A stretch of 33,745 nucleotides of DNA from Bradyrhizobium sp. (GCA_004799435.1 SSMV01000002.1:1-33745); one strand, 5' to 3'. Shown: positions 6,694 to 15,101, counted from the stretch's first letter. The notes: generated by a model not told the origin, from the sequence alone. Program-made: numbers and translations.

Positions 6694-7853
6694 GCGATCT
6701 TCGGCGCCAGGCTGATCGCCGCGCGCCAGCCCAGCGTGACGCGCGCGACCGGGCTATCGCCTCCGGCGCGCTTCGCGCGATCGCGGTCAGTGGCCATCGC
6801 CAGATCTTCCGCATAGCCCGGATATTTCCATTCCTTGCGCCGCATGCCGGTCAATCGCGCCAGCGCGCGCCGCCAGCGCTCGGCGGCGTCGGCGCAGACA
6901 AGAAGCGGCGGGCCAACGGGCAGGGCGAAAAACGCATTCGCCGCGGCGATCCACAGATCGAGCGCGACGAGCAGTCTCGGATGACGGCGCGCGCGTGCAA
7001 GCAGCGCATCGCGGTCCTGCTCGTCCAGCCGCGCGATTTCAGCGGCGAATTCATAAAGGCCCTTGAGATCGACGAGGCCGCGCGCCCCGGAGCTATGGCC
7101 GACGTGGTGATGGACGAGACTATGCAGGAGATGAAGCGGCGCCGGCAGGATGCGCGCGCGCGCGCCGCTATCATGCCGCCACACCGTCGCTGCCGCCTCC
7201 AGCTCCGCGGTCGTTATCAGCGGCTCGGCCTGGCGGTTGCCGCCGCGCTTATGAACCTCGATTGTGCCCGGCGAGTCGCGGCGCGCCAATGGCGTTAGAT
7301 GATGATGGGCGGGGCGCTCGTGCAGATTGGACGGATCGACATAGCCAATCGCCCGCAACTGGCTCTGGATCGCTTCGGCGCGCGGGCTTGCGGCAAGCAG
7401 ATCGAGATCGAGCATCGCCCGCCAGCGCGAGCCGCCGATCCATAGCGAGCGGGCGCCCTTGATCAGCAAAGGCTCGATCCCGATGCGGTTGCATGCGGCG
7501 ACAATCTCCGTGAGCCGCGCGGTCAAGGCGGCGCGGCGCTCGTCATGCGCGGCGAGTTCGTCGGCGATGGTCCTGGCGATCGTGCGCCGGCCATCGGGCA
7601 GCGTAATTGGCGGCATGTCGACGAACAGCGCCTTGTCCTGCAGCGCCGAAGCGAGCGCCGGCGTGAGGCGCAGCGTGTCGGTCAGCGCGAACAGCCGCTC
7701 GGCGCCGACCCTGGCGATGTCAGCGCGCAACGCCGCCGCGTCGCCCGCCGGCCCCAACGCCAGACAGGCGCCCAGAACGCCGACCGCGTCCGGATCGAAC
7801 GGCCCATAGGTTGAGGGCGCCGAAGCAAGTCGAATGTCGCCCGATTGGTCCAT
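6690..7853 (-). CDS. NTP_transf_5-type nucleotidyltransferase-family protein
   Basis: A 387 aa protein from ATG 7853. The core EPLLIKGARSLWIGG (K132-G133) followed by WRAMLDLDLLA (D149, D151) matches the 'uncharacterised nucleotidyltransferase' family, whose fold resembles kanamycin/poly(A)-type nucleotidyltransferases with a G-[x]-D-x-D metal site; the D-L-D pair is in place. The C-terminal half is His-rich and helical (LHLLHSLVHHHVGHSSGARG), as in the family. Members often lie beside PqqD-like and HprK-like proteins and lasso-peptide genes, so it fits the locus, although it is on the opposite strand. Its activity and substrate are not known for the family. It ends 4 bp inside the GT2 gene. 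Confidence 0.8.
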   Translation of the reverse strand: MDQSGDIRLASAPSTYGPFDPDAVGVLGACLALGPAGDAAALRADIARVGAERLFALTDTLRLTPALASALQDKALFVDMPPITLPDGRRTIARTIADELAAHDERRAALTARLTEIVAACNRIGIEPLLIKGARSLWIGGSRWRAMLDLDLLAASPRAEAIQSQLRAIGYVDPSNLHERPAHHHLTPLARRDSPGTIEVHKRGGNRQAEPLITTAELEAAATVWRHDSGARARILPAPLHLLHSLVHHHVGHSSGARGLVDLKGLYEFAAEIARLDEQDRDALLARARRHPRLLVALDLWIAAANAFFALPVGPPLLVCADAAERWRRALARLTGMRRKEWKYPGYAEDLAMATDRDRAKRAGGDSPVARVTLGWRAAISLAPKIA

Positions 7854-8132
7854 GGCGGGGCAGTCCTACACGTCCGGCGGAGCCTATGACACCCACCAGC
7901 CAATCCCCGGCGTCGTCTTCGAAATTTTGGGTCTAAGACCGCCGGGCAAGCCGCCGCGCGGACTGTGGCGGTTTGGCCACGCTCCCGCCCATTTTCGGCC
8001 ATCCGCCGCATCCGCCAATTGAGATGATTGCGCGGCGGCCCGGAATTTAGGATTGTCGGACATCCCAGCGAGTCGGCGGCAGCCTGCGGCGGTCCGCCAG
8101 ATTCGCCGCCATTCGTGCTGCGAGGTCGCCCG
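7854..8132. other. Intergenic region between divergent genes, no convincing gene
   Basis: It separates the nucleotidyltransferase (minus) from the L,D-transpeptidase (plus), so it should carry both promoters. I see GC-rich short repeats but no clear promoter pair, RNA gene or repeat family. A plus-strand frame (7834-8022) is discussed under rejected items. Confidence 0.5.
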
Positions 8133-8711
8133 ATGCGCCGTTACGCTCTCATTATTGCTGGACTGGCCGCAGGATGGATCCTGTCGTCAAGCTCGGCCGC
8201 TCTTGCCTGGGGCAATGGCTTCCCCAACAACGGAACGATGGTCGGCGGCGGCGATGTCGCCGTGTCGCCGATTCCGCGTGAGACGGTAAGCTACAACGGG
8301 CCTTACGAGCCCGGCACGATCATCGTTTCGACCAAGGAACGCCGGCTCTATTTCGTGCTGCCCGACCATCAGGCGCTGAAATATGGCGTCGGCGTTGGCC
8401 GGATGGGCTTCACCTGGGCCGGGGTGACTTTTGTCGCCAATAAGCGCGAATGGCCGGATTGGACGCCGCCGGCGCCGATGCTGCTGCGTCGCCCCGATCT
8501 GCCGCGCCACATGGTCGGCGGCATCGAGAACCCGCTCGGCGCCCGGGCGCTCTATCTTGGCTATACCGAATATCGGATTCACGGCTCCAACGAGCCGGAG
8601 ACGATCGGGCAGGCTGTGTCGTCGGGCTGCATTCGTATGACCAACGCCGATGTGACCGACCTCTACGGTCGCGCCGCGATCGGCGCCAAGGTGGTCGTCG
8701 AGCAAGAGTAA
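8133..8711 (+). CDS. L,D-transpeptidase (YkuD/ErfK family), exported
   Basis: A 192 aa protein with an N-terminal signal ([20 protein letters not shown], then AALA). The YkuD domain follows: [28 protein letters not shown], and the catalytic block [14 protein letters not shown] with H150 and SSGCIRM with nucleophile C166. The family makes 3-3 cross-links in peptidoglycan or attaches proteins to it in the periplasm. The start at 8133 is chosen because it opens the signal peptide and follows GAGGT; the frame is open upstream without similarity. It is followed by a strong hairpin, so it is probably a single-gene unit. Confidence 0.9.
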   Translation: MRRYALIIAGLAAGWILSSSSAALAWGNGFPNNGTMVGGGDVAVSPIPRETVSYNGPYEPGTIIVSTKERRLYFVLPDHQALKYGVGVGRMGFTWAGVTFVANKREWPDWTPPAPMLLRRPDLPRHMVGGIENPLGARALYLGYTEYRIHGSNEPETIGQAVSSGCIRMTNADVTDLYGRAAIGAKVVVEQE

Positions 8712-8714
8712 TCG

Positions 8715-8739
8715 CGGAGAGGGGCTTCGCCCCGCTCCG
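8715..8739 (+). terminator. Hairpin terminator after the L,D-transpeptidase gene
   Basis: GGAG-A-GGGGC, loop TTC, GCCCC-G-CTCC: nine GC-rich pairs plus one mismatch, closed by an extra C-G pair. It is followed by TCTTCCC rather than a T-run, so it may be a weak intrinsic terminator or an mRNA-stabilising stem. Confidence 0.5.
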
Positions 8740-8793
8740 ATCTTCCCGTTGTCAACGCTTTCATTCGCGCCGGGAGAGCCTTATCTTCCGGCG

Positions 8794-9816
8794 ATGGACG
8801 CTTGCGCTTCCGCCATGACGCCGCCGCTGGTCGACCCGTTCGGTCGGGCGATCCGCTATGTGCGGGTCTCTGTCACCGACCGTTGCGATTATCGCTGCGC
8901 CTATTGCATGCCGGAGGACATGAATTTCCTCCCCAAGCGCGATGTGCTGTCGCTTGAGGAATTGGATCGGCTCTGTTCGGCCTTCGTGCGTCTGGGCGCC
9001 CGCAAGCTGCGCGTGACCGGCGGCGAGCCGCTGGTGCGACGCGAAGTGATGACGCTGTTTCGCAAACTCGCGCGCCATCTCGATTCCGGCGCGCTCGACG
9101 AACTGACGCTTACCACCAATGGCTCGCAGCTTGCCCGCTTCGCCGCCGAACTCGCCGATTGCGGCGTGCGCCGGATCAATGTTTCGCTCGATACGCTCGA
9201 TCCCGCCAAGTTCCGCGCCGTTACCCGCTGGGGCGATCTCGATCAGGTGCTCGCGGGCCTGGAGGCGGCCGAAGCGGCGGGGCTGAAGATCAAGATCAAC
9301 GCCGTTGCGCTCAAGGGCTTCAATGACGAGGAAGCGCCGGATCTGGTCGCCTGGGCGCATGGGCGAGGTTTCGATCTGACTTTCATCGAAGTCATGCCGC
9401 TCGGCGCCGTCGAACGCGATCGCTTCGATCAGTTCCTGCCCTTGACCGTGCTGCGCGCGAGTTTGGAGCGGCGTTTCACCTTGACCGCCTCGTTGCATGA
9501 AAGCGGCGGCCCGGCGCGCTATTTCGATGTCGCCGAGACCGGCGGCCGGCTCGGCTTCATTACGCCGCTCACCCATAATTTCTGCGAGCGCTGCAATCGC
9601 GTGCGGCTGACATCGGTTGGCAAGCTCTATCTGTGCCTCGGCCATGACGCCGGCGTCGATCTGCGGGCCCTTCTGCGCGCGTCGCCGGACGATGCGCCCC
9701 TTGAGGCGGCGATCCGCGCCGCCATCCGGCTCAAGCCCGAAGGCCATGATTTTATCGTCGAGCGGACTGGCAGCCACGCCTCGACCGCTCGTCACATGAG
9801 CGAGACGGGGGGCTGA
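8794..9816 (+). CDS. moaA: GTP 3',8-cyclase MoaA
   Basis: A 340 aa radical-SAM enzyme of molybdenum cofactor synthesis; with MoaC it turns GTP into cyclic pyranopterin monophosphate. The N-terminal cluster motif is C31-DYR-C35-AY-C38; [12 protein letters not shown] is the SAM-binding GGEP motif; the C-terminal second cluster is CERC (264/267) plus C281 in LYLCLG. The protein ends in Gly-Gly, as the family requires for activity. Start choice: ATG 8794 or ATG 8815 ([13 protein letters not shown]), the latter closer to the usual family start; the earlier TTG at 8749 lacks support. No other moa gene is near. The conserved GG tail and both clusters make the call firm. Confidence 0.95.
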   Translation: MDACASAMTPPLVDPFGRAIRYVRVSVTDRCDYRCAYCMPEDMNFLPKRDVLSLEELDRLCSAFVRLGARKLRVTGGEPLVRREVMTLFRKLARHLDSGALDELTLTTNGSQLARFAAELADCGVRRINVSLDTLDPAKFRAVTRWGDLDQVLAGLEAAEAAGLKIKINAVALKGFNDEEAPDLVAWAHGRGFDLTFIEVMPLGAVERDRFDQFLPLTVLRASLERRFTLTASLHESGGPARYFDVAETGGRLGFITPLTHNFCERCNRVRLTSVGKLYLCLGHDAGVDLRALLRASPDDAPLEAAIRAAIRLKPEGHDFIVERTGSHASTARHMSETGG

Positions 9817-9905
9817 GGGCGACTGGCGAGCCGGGACCCGCTGCTCTATATGAGGCGACACACGGCGCGGGCGGGGCCTTGACCCTCGTTAAGAAAGGTA
9901 AAGCC

Positions 9906-10247
9906 ATGGCGAATGTCCAGGATCGCATCCAGAAGCTGATTTCCGAGAATCCGGTCGTCCTGTTCATGAAGGGCACGCCCGAGTTCCCGCAGTGCGGCTT
10001 CTCCGGTCAGGTGGTGCAGATGCTCGATTACCTCGGCGCGCCGGTGGTCGGCGTCAATGTGCTCGAGGATCCAGAAATCCGCCAGGGAATCAAGGACTTC
10101 GCCAATTGGCCAACGGTCCCGCAGCTCTACGTCAAGGGCGAATTCATCGGCGGCTGCGACATCGCGCGCGAGATGTTCCAGTCGGGCGAGCTGGCGGCCG
10201 TTCTGGCCGAGGCTGGCGTCCCGACCGCCCAATCCGCCAAGGCCTGA
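9906..10247 (+). CDS. grxD: Monothiol glutaredoxin (Grx4/GrxD type)
   Basis: A 113 aa protein with the CGFS active site (C30) in a [18 protein letters not shown] context, then [16 protein letters not shown], the cis-Pro WPTVPQLYV and [10 protein letters not shown], which binds glutathione. CGFS glutaredoxins carry a bridging [2Fe-2S] cluster and act in Fe-S delivery together with BolA; no bolA is in the window. AAGGT lies just upstream of ATG 9906. The gene is 89 bp after moaA and may share its transcript; the pairing of a radical-SAM Fe-S enzyme with an Fe-S carrier may be chance. Confidence 0.95.
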   Translation: MANVQDRIQKLISENPVVLFMKGTPEFPQCGFSGQVVQMLDYLGAPVVGVNVLEDPEIRQGIKDFANWPTVPQLYVKGEFIGGCDIAREMFQSGELAAVLAEAGVPTAQSAKA

Positions 10248-10397
10248 CGCCCACCTCAAGACGTTAAGATCGGACGGTCATGCCCGCCCGCGAAGCGCGA
10301 CGGGTCGGTCTGTCACGCTTGGCAACGATTTTTGAATGAGCCTCGTGCGATAATCGGCTATTGGAACAAACCGAGTATCGGCGTGGGGGTTTTCGGG

Positions 10398-11741
10398 ATG
10401 GCGCGTAGGTATTTCGGCACCGACGGCATTCGCGGTCGCGCCAACGGCAAGATCACGGCTGAGCTGGCGATGAAAGTCGGCCAGGCCGCCGGGCTGATGT
10501 TTCAGCGCGGCGACCATCGTCACCGCGTTGTCATCGGCAAGGACACCCGCCTTTCCGGCTACATGATCGAATATGCCTTGGTCGCCGGCTTCACCTCGGT
10601 GGGCATGGACGTTCTGCTGCTTGGCCCGGCGCCGACGCCGGCGGTGGCGATGTTGACCCGCTCGATGCGCTGCGACCTCGGCGTGATGATTTCCGCCTCG
10701 CATAATCTTTACGAGGACAATGGCATCAAGCTGTTTGGGCCGGACGGCTTCAAACTGTCGGACGACATCGAGGCGCGCATCGAGTCGCTGATCGATGTCG
10801 ATCTCGCCGGGCGTCTCGCCAAATCGCCGCAACTCGGCCGCGCCAAGCGCATCGACGACGTCCATGCGCGCTATATCGAATACGCCAAGCGCACGCTGCC
10901 GCGCGACGTCACCTTCGAGGGCTTACGCGTCGTGGTCGATTGTGCCCATGGCGCCGCCTATAAGGTCGCGCCCGAAGCCCTGTGGGAACTGGGCGCCGAA
11001 GTGATTCCGATGGGCGTCGAGCCCGACGGCGTCAATATCAACCTTGACGTCGGCTCGACGTCGCCGACGGCTCTGGCCCAGAAAGTGCGCCAGATGCGGG
11101 CCGATGTCGGCGTGGCGCTCGATGGCGACGCCGATCGCATGATCATCGTCGATGAAAAAGGCCATGTCGTCGACGGCGACCAGATCCTCGCCGTCGTCGC
11201 CGAAAGCTGGCAGGCCGACGGCCGCCTCGCCAAACCGGGCATCGTCGCCACTGTGATGTCCAATCTCGGGCTCGAGCGGCGCCTCGCCGCGCAGGGCCTG
11301 ACGATGGAGCGCACCGCGGTCGGCGACCGCTATGTGCTCGAGCGCATGGTCGAGAAGGGCTATAATGTCGGGGGCGAGCCTTCCGGCCATATTATTCTTA
11401 CCGACCATTCGACCACCGGCGACGGGCTCGTCGCCGCGATGCAAGTGCTGGCGGTGGTCAATAAGCAGGGCAAGCCGGTGAGCGAGGTCTGTCGCCGCTT
11501 CGAGCCGCTGCCCCAGGTCATGCGCAATGTGCGCTTCAAGGGCGGCCGGCCGCTAGAGGATCAATCGGTGGTCACCGCGATCGCCGCTGCGACGGCGCGG
11601 CTCGGCGATCACGGCCGGCTGGTTGTGCGGCCCTCGGGCACCGAGCCCGTGATCCGCGTGATGGCGGAGGCGGACGATCGCGATCTCGTCGATTCGCTGG
11701 TCGCCGACGTATGCGACGCGGTCGCCAAGGCGGCGGCCTGA
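10398..11741 (+). CDS. glmM: Phosphoglucosamine mutase
   Basis: A 447 aa enzyme converting glucosamine-6-phosphate to glucosamine-1-phosphate for UDP-GlcNAc, peptidoglycan and lipid A. It starts [16 protein letters not shown]; the catalytic phosphoserine is S101 in ISASHN; the Mg site is D242-G-D244-A-D246-R; the sugar loop is GGEPSGHII; the phosphate loop is [13 protein letters not shown]. Length is normal for the family. ATG 10398 has GGGGG 8 nt upstream; the earlier TTG (10332) is not supported. In many alphaproteobacteria glmM follows ftsH/folP; here it stands alone after grxD. Confidence 0.97.
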   Translation: MARRYFGTDGIRGRANGKITAELAMKVGQAAGLMFQRGDHRHRVVIGKDTRLSGYMIEYALVAGFTSVGMDVLLLGPAPTPAVAMLTRSMRCDLGVMISASHNLYEDNGIKLFGPDGFKLSDDIEARIESLIDVDLAGRLAKSPQLGRAKRIDDVHARYIEYAKRTLPRDVTFEGLRVVVDCAHGAAYKVAPEALWELGAEVIPMGVEPDGVNINLDVGSTSPTALAQKVRQMRADVGVALDGDADRMIIVDEKGHVVDGDQILAVVAESWQADGRLAKPGIVATVMSNLGLERRLAAQGLTMERTAVGDRYVLERMVEKGYNVGGEPSGHIILTDHSTTGDGLVAAMQVLAVVNKQGKPVSEVCRRFEPLPQVMRNVRFKGGRPLEDQSVVTAIAAATARLGDHGRLVVRPSGTEPVIRVMAEADDRDLVDSLVADVCDAVAKAAA

Positions 11742-11795
11742 TCCCGAGGCGCTTGTCGCTCAATTCACATTGCCGCGACGCCCAAAATCGGCGCT

Positions 11796-11822
11796 TTGAA
11801 TCGGCGCGAATCACCGTATTCT
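11796..11822 (+). promoter_or_regulatory. Possible promoter of the small-ORF unit
   Basis: TTGAAT (11796) and TATTCT (11817) are separated by only 15 nt, shorter than the usual 17. Placed about 20 nt before the long Shine-Dalgarno, they would give a short leader. Weak evidence. Confidence 0.3.
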
Positions 11823-11841
11823 GTTCTGGTCGTCAACATCC

Positions 11842-11857
11842 AGAAAGGAGGTGATCC
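11842..11857 (+). promoter_or_regulatory. Extended Shine-Dalgarno complementary to the 16S rRNA 3' end
   Basis: AGAAAGGAGGTGATCC is, over 16 nt, the exact reverse complement of the usual alphaproteobacterial 16S 3' tail (GGATCACCTCCTTTCT). The core GGAGG is 7 nt from the GTG at 11859, ideal spacing. Natural ribosome sites rarely exceed 6-8 matching bases. Confidence 0.8.
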
Positions 11858-11858
11858 A

Positions 11859-11933
11859 GTGTCTCATTGTCACTCGCCATGCGAGTCCGTTAGGGCCTGG
11901 AGCATTGTCCGCATGGCGGAATTCCGCGCATAG
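11859..11933 (+). CDS. 24-aa small ORF behind an extreme Shine-Dalgarno
   Basis: GTG start, 24 codons, TAG stop. The peptide begins MSHCHSPCESV, has AWSIV in the middle and ends RMAEFRA; no signal or membrane segment. It is too short for standard gene calling, but the ribosome site is near-perfect and the unit is closed by a strong terminator 53 nt later, so a short dedicated transcript is likely. It could encode a functional micropeptide, act as a leader peptide, or exist mainly to titrate or stall ribosomes. It lies alone between glmM and the ion transporter. I do not recognise the family. Confidence 0.6.
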   Translation: MSHCHSPCESVRAWSIVRMAEFRA

Positions 11934-11985
11934 CAGACGCTTTGACTCCAAACCCTCAAGCGATCTCTGCGTGGTCGCGACAATG

Positions 11986-12015
11986 GAAGAGCCGCTCCGC
12001 AAGGGGCGGCTCTTC
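11986..12015 (+). terminator. Strong intrinsic terminator of the small-ORF unit
   Basis: GAAGAGCCGCTCC and GGGGCGGCTCTTC pair over 13 bp (one T-G) around a GCAA tetraloop, followed by TCGCTTAT. The arm ends CTCTTCTCGCTT, moderately T-rich. The flanking A-rich/T-rich bases make it potentially bidirectional. Confidence 0.75.
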
Positions 12016-12062
12016 TCGCTTATCTGACCCCGCCATAATCTGCGCCCGATCGTGAAGTCGTC

Positions 12063-13298
12063 ATGACCCTCGCCCATCTCGCCGCGCCGATCATTCTCGT
12101 CCTTGTCTATGGCGGTCTCGCCGTCGGCCGCATTCCCGGCCTGCGCCTCGATCGCGCCGGCATCGCCTTTCTCGGCGGCGCGGCGATGATCGTCGTCGGC
12201 GCCGTCAGTTTCGACGACGCCTTTCGCGCCGTCGACTGGGACACGATTGGCCTGCTTGTCGGCATGATGATCATCGTCGCGCATCTCAAGGTTTCGGGCG
12301 TCTTTCGCGCGCTGGGGGCGCTGGCTGTCGAACACGCGCATGGGCCGTTTGCGCTGCTCGTCGCGACGACCGCGCTCGCTGGCGTGCTCTCGGCCTTTCT
12401 GGTTAATGACGCGATCTGTCTGGTCATGGCGCCGATCGTCGTCGATACGACGCGCGCGATGAACCGCAATCCCCTGCCCTATCTCGTTGCGGCGGCGACC
12501 GCGTCCAATTGCGGCAGCGTCGCCACCATCACCGGAAACCCGCAGAATATGGTGATCGGCGCGCTGTCGGGAATTTCCTATCCCGCATTCGCCGCCGCGC
12601 TGGCGCCGATCGCGGTGCTTGGCCTCGTGCTGGTGGTCGTCGTGGTGCGGATCGTCTATCGCGAGGAATTCACCCGTGCCGCAGTGCTCGATCCGCATGT
12701 GCTGCGCGGCCGCCCCCATCCCGGCCAGATGCTAAAGGCCAGTCTCACCGGCCTCGCAGTGGCGATCGCCTTCTTCCTCGGCGTGCGGCCGGCCGAAGCG
12801 GCGCTGATCGGCGGCGCTTTCCTCATGGTGACGCGATCGCTCAAACCGGCGCGCATCTATCGCGAACTCGACGGCCCGCTGCTGCTGCTGTTCGTCGGTC
12901 TGTTCATTGTCGTCGCCGGCGCCGAGCGCACGTTGTTGACGCCCGATCTCGTCGCTTCGACGCGCGCCCTCGGGCTTTCCGATCCCTGGCGGCTTTCCGC
13001 GCTGACCGCGATCCTCTCCAACCTCGTCAGCAATGTGCCGGCCGTTCTGGCGCTCAAGCCCTTCATCCCGCCGCTCGCCGATCCGCATCGCGCCTGGCTG
13101 GTCGTTGCGATGAGTTCGACGCTGGCGGGAAATTTCACGCTGATCGGCTCGGTCGCCAATCTGATTGTCGCCGAGCGGGCGCGCGCGGCCGGAACGCCTA
13201 TGAGCTTCCTTGCCTATTTCAAGGTCGGCCTGCCTTTGACGGCGCTCACCGTCGTCGCGGGCACCGCCTGGCTCGCCTATGGGCCGGGCGCGCCTTGA
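12063..13298 (+). CDS. ArsB/NhaD (ion transporter superfamily) membrane permease
   Basis: A 411 aa polytopic membrane protein with about 10-11 hydrophobic segments. Family marks: DWDTIGLLVGMMIIVAHLK, the re-entrant loop FLVNDAICLVMAPIV, the conserved NCGSVATITGNPQNMVIGA hairpin, and in the second half LSNLVSNVPAVLALKP and STLAGNFTLIGSVANLIV, the inverted-repeat copy of the same hairpin. These T-x-x-G-N-P-Q-N and N-x-x-S-N-V-P elements form the substrate site in SLC13/CitM/ArsB-like carriers. The transported ion (citrate, arsenite, Na+/H+, other) cannot be told from sequence. No arsenic or citrate genes are adjacent. Confidence 0.85.
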   Translation: MTLAHLAAPIILVLVYGGLAVGRIPGLRLDRAGIAFLGGAAMIVVGAVSFDDAFRAVDWDTIGLLVGMMIIVAHLKVSGVFRALGALAVEHAHGPFALLVATTALAGVLSAFLVNDAICLVMAPIVVDTTRAMNRNPLPYLVAAATASNCGSVATITGNPQNMVIGALSGISYPAFAAALAPIAVLGLVLVVVVVRIVYREEFTRAAVLDPHVLRGRPHPGQMLKASLTGLAVAIAFFLGVRPAEAALIGGAFLMVTRSLKPARIYRELDGPLLLLFVGLFIVVAGAERTLLTPDLVASTRALGLSDPWRLSALTAILSNLVSNVPAVLALKPFIPPLADPHRAWLVVAMSSTLAGNFTLIGSVANLIVAERARAAGTPMSFLAYFKVGLPLTALTVVAGTAWLAYGPGAP

Positions 13299-13351
13299 CG
13301 GGCGTGGCGTCGGGAGGCCTGCTGGCAAAGCGGGCAAATGGAATGAAGTGA

Positions 13352-14107
13352 ATGGAATCTCGATCTCTAGCGCGCGTCGCGGCGGTGCTTCTCTTCGCGC
13401 TGGCGTCGTCTTTCCCGGCCGGCGCGGCCGAGCGCGTCCGCTTTGGCGGGGTCGAGGGCGATCTTGTGCGCCCCACCGGGTCAGGGCCGTTTGCGGCGAT
13501 TGTCGTGCTTCATTCCTGTCTCGGCCCGCGCGCCGATCGCGAGGCGCTCGGCGCGATGTTGGCGAATTGGGGTTACGTTTCGCTATTCGTCGATGATTTC
13601 ACGCCGCGTGGTCTGAGAGAGACCTGTACGGTCGATTTTCCCGAGGAGAGCCGCGACGCCGTCGCTGCGGCGGCCCATCTGGCGACGCGTCCCGACATCG
13701 ACGCCGCGCGCATCGGCGCGCTCGGCTTTTCCCAAGGCGGCGATTCGGCGCTGACGATTGGCGCCGGCGTAGTGGGAGCGGGGCGGTTTCGCGCTGCGGC
13801 GGCGCTTTATCCGCCTTGCGCCAATCTCAACGGCCGCGCGCTGCGTTACCCGACGCTGGTCATTGTCGGCGCCGAGGATTCGGTGACGCCGGCCGAGGAT
13901 TGTCGCCGTCTTGCGCAAGCGCAGCCCGCCGGCGGATCGCAACTTAAGCTCATCGTCGTCCCAGGCGTAGCCCATGGTTTCGACGATCCCGCCTTCGCCG
14001 GCGGCGTCGACACGCTCGGCATGCGGCTCGCCTATGACGGCGCGGCGGCGCGCCGCGCCTCAGTCGAATTGCGGCGATTTTTTTCGGCCAATCTGTTGCG
14101 CCCATAG
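13352..14107 (+). CDS. Exported dienelactone-hydrolase-family alpha/beta hydrolase
   Basis: A 251 aa protein. Residues 1-25 form a signal peptide (LARVAAVLLFALASSFPAGA). The alpha/beta hydrolase follows: FAAIVVLHSCLGPRADREAL, the nucleophile elbow IGALGFSQGGDS (S127), the acid in LVIVGAEDSVTP, and the base in PGVAHGFDDP. Classical dienelactone hydrolase uses Cys at the elbow; Ser here points to an esterase/hydrolase branch of the family. Substrate unknown. It lies 53 bp after the transporter and may be in one transcript with it and with the methyltransferase after it. Confidence 0.85.
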   Translation: MESRSLARVAAVLLFALASSFPAGAAERVRFGGVEGDLVRPTGSGPFAAIVVLHSCLGPRADREALGAMLANWGYVSLFVDDFTPRGLRETCTVDFPEESRDAVAAAAHLATRPDIDAARIGALGFSQGGDSALTIGAGVVGAGRFRAAAALYPPCANLNGRALRYPTLVIVGAEDSVTPAEDCRRLAQAQPAGGSQLKLIVVPGVAHGFDDPAFAGGVDTLGMRLAYDGAAARRASVELRRFFSANLLRP

Positions 14108-14230
14108 CATGGCGATTGACGGCGGCGCGCCCTTGCGAGAGGTTCCGCGCCGCAGCGGCAGCCTTCGTCCTCTTTCCGCCGATGTTTCGAGCCTGAATAA
14201 GATCGCCCGATTTCCGCCGCGGAGGCTTTG

Positions 14231-15070
14231 ATGCTCAGACGCGAGTTTCTCATCGGCGCGGCCGCCGCGCTTGTCGCGGCGCCGGCGCGCGCCGATCCGC
14301 CCGGCGCCTTCGATCCCGGCCTCTTTCCGCCGATGGGTTCGCGCGCCGAATTCATCGAATGGATGGTCGCCCATCGCGGCGAGGACGCCGTTCAACTCGG
14401 GCGACGCTACGATCGCTATCTCGAAGTCATCGCCTTCAACGATCTGTGGACCCCGCGCGAGAAACGCGCCTTCCTCTTCACGCCGCGCGAGGAATTTGTA
14501 CTGCCCGAGGATCGCGACAACGCCTATGTCGGCCACTATCTCGACATCGGCTTTGGCGTGACCATCACCCCGCCGGGAACCATGGGCCGCATGACCAGCG
14601 CGTTGGTGGTCAGGCCCGGCGATCATGTGCTCGAGATCGGCACCGGCTCAGGCTATCAGTCGGCGCTGCTGACCTATCTGACCGACAATGTCTATACGAT
14701 CGAAATCATTCCCGAACTGGCGGCGCGCACGCGCGGCGTCTACGACCGGCTAATCGGGCGGGGCTACAAGGAATTTTCATCGATCAAGACCAGCCAGGGC
14801 GACGGCTATTACGGCTTCGCCGCCGCGGCGCCCTTCGACAAGATCATCGTCACCTGCGGCATCGACCACATCCCGCCGCCGCTGCTGCAACAGCTCAAGC
14901 CCGGCGGCATCATGGTCATTCCGGTTGGGCCGCCCGGCGCGCAGCGCATCCTCAAGGCGGTCAAGACTGTTGGCGCCGACGGGGCAACGACGGTCGCCCG
15001 CTCGGATATTTTCGGCGGCAAGATCATCCCCTTCGTGCCGCTGTCGGGCGGCCATCAGCCGCCGTCGTGA
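14231..15070 (+). CDS. Protein-L-isoaspartate O-methyltransferase-like protein with Tat-type signal
   Basis: A 279 aa protein. GGAGG is 5 nt before ATG 14231. The N-terminus is MLRREFLIGAAAALVAAPAR: twin Arg, then a hydrophobic run and an APARA cleavage-like site, a Tat-signal look. The rest is a PCMT domain: FGVTITPPGTMGRMTSALVV, the SAM motif VLEIGTGSGYQSALL, the acidic end of strand 2 (YTIEIIPELA), FDKIIVTCGID, and LKPGGIMVIPVGP. The family methylates L-isoaspartyl residues in damaged proteins, normally in the cytoplasm. An exported version would need SAM outside the cytoplasm, so either the signal is not used or the biology is unusual. Confidence 0.85.
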   Translation: MLRREFLIGAAAALVAAPARADPPGAFDPGLFPPMGSRAEFIEWMVAHRGEDAVQLGRRYDRYLEVIAFNDLWTPREKRAFLFTPREEFVLPEDRDNAYVGHYLDIGFGVTITPPGTMGRMTSALVVRPGDHVLEIGTGSGYQSALLTYLTDNVYTIEIIPELAARTRGVYDRLIGRGYKEFSSIKTSQGDGYYGFAAAAPFDKIIVTCGIDHIPPPLLQQLKPGGIMVIPVGPPGAQRILKAVKTVGADGATTVARSDIFGGKIIPFVPLSGGHQPPS

Positions 15071-15101
15071 GACGGCGCGCTGGCGCTTCGACGAAAGGAC
15101 T

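Noticed and set aside
3425..7853. Reading the locus as a lasso-peptide cluster because of PqqD-like, HprK-like and nucleotidyltransferase genes
   Set aside because: No asparagine-synthetase-like cyclase or transglutaminase-like protease is in the window, and the cores do not have a lasso layout (no Gly1 with Asp/Glu at 7-9 after a visible cleavage Thr).
7834..8022. Plus-strand frame of 62 codons that could be a fourth small peptide of the locus
   Set aside because: It overlaps the nucleotidyltransferase start on the other strand, has no ribosome site, and shares nothing with the three peptide leaders.
8749..8793. Upstream TTG start for moaA
   Set aside because: No ribosome site, and the extra residues are not seen in the family; ATG 8794 or 8815 is better.
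10332..10397. Upstream TTG start for glmM
   Set aside because: GlmM proteins start at the [11 protein letters not shown] block; ATG 10398 has a G-rich ribosome site.
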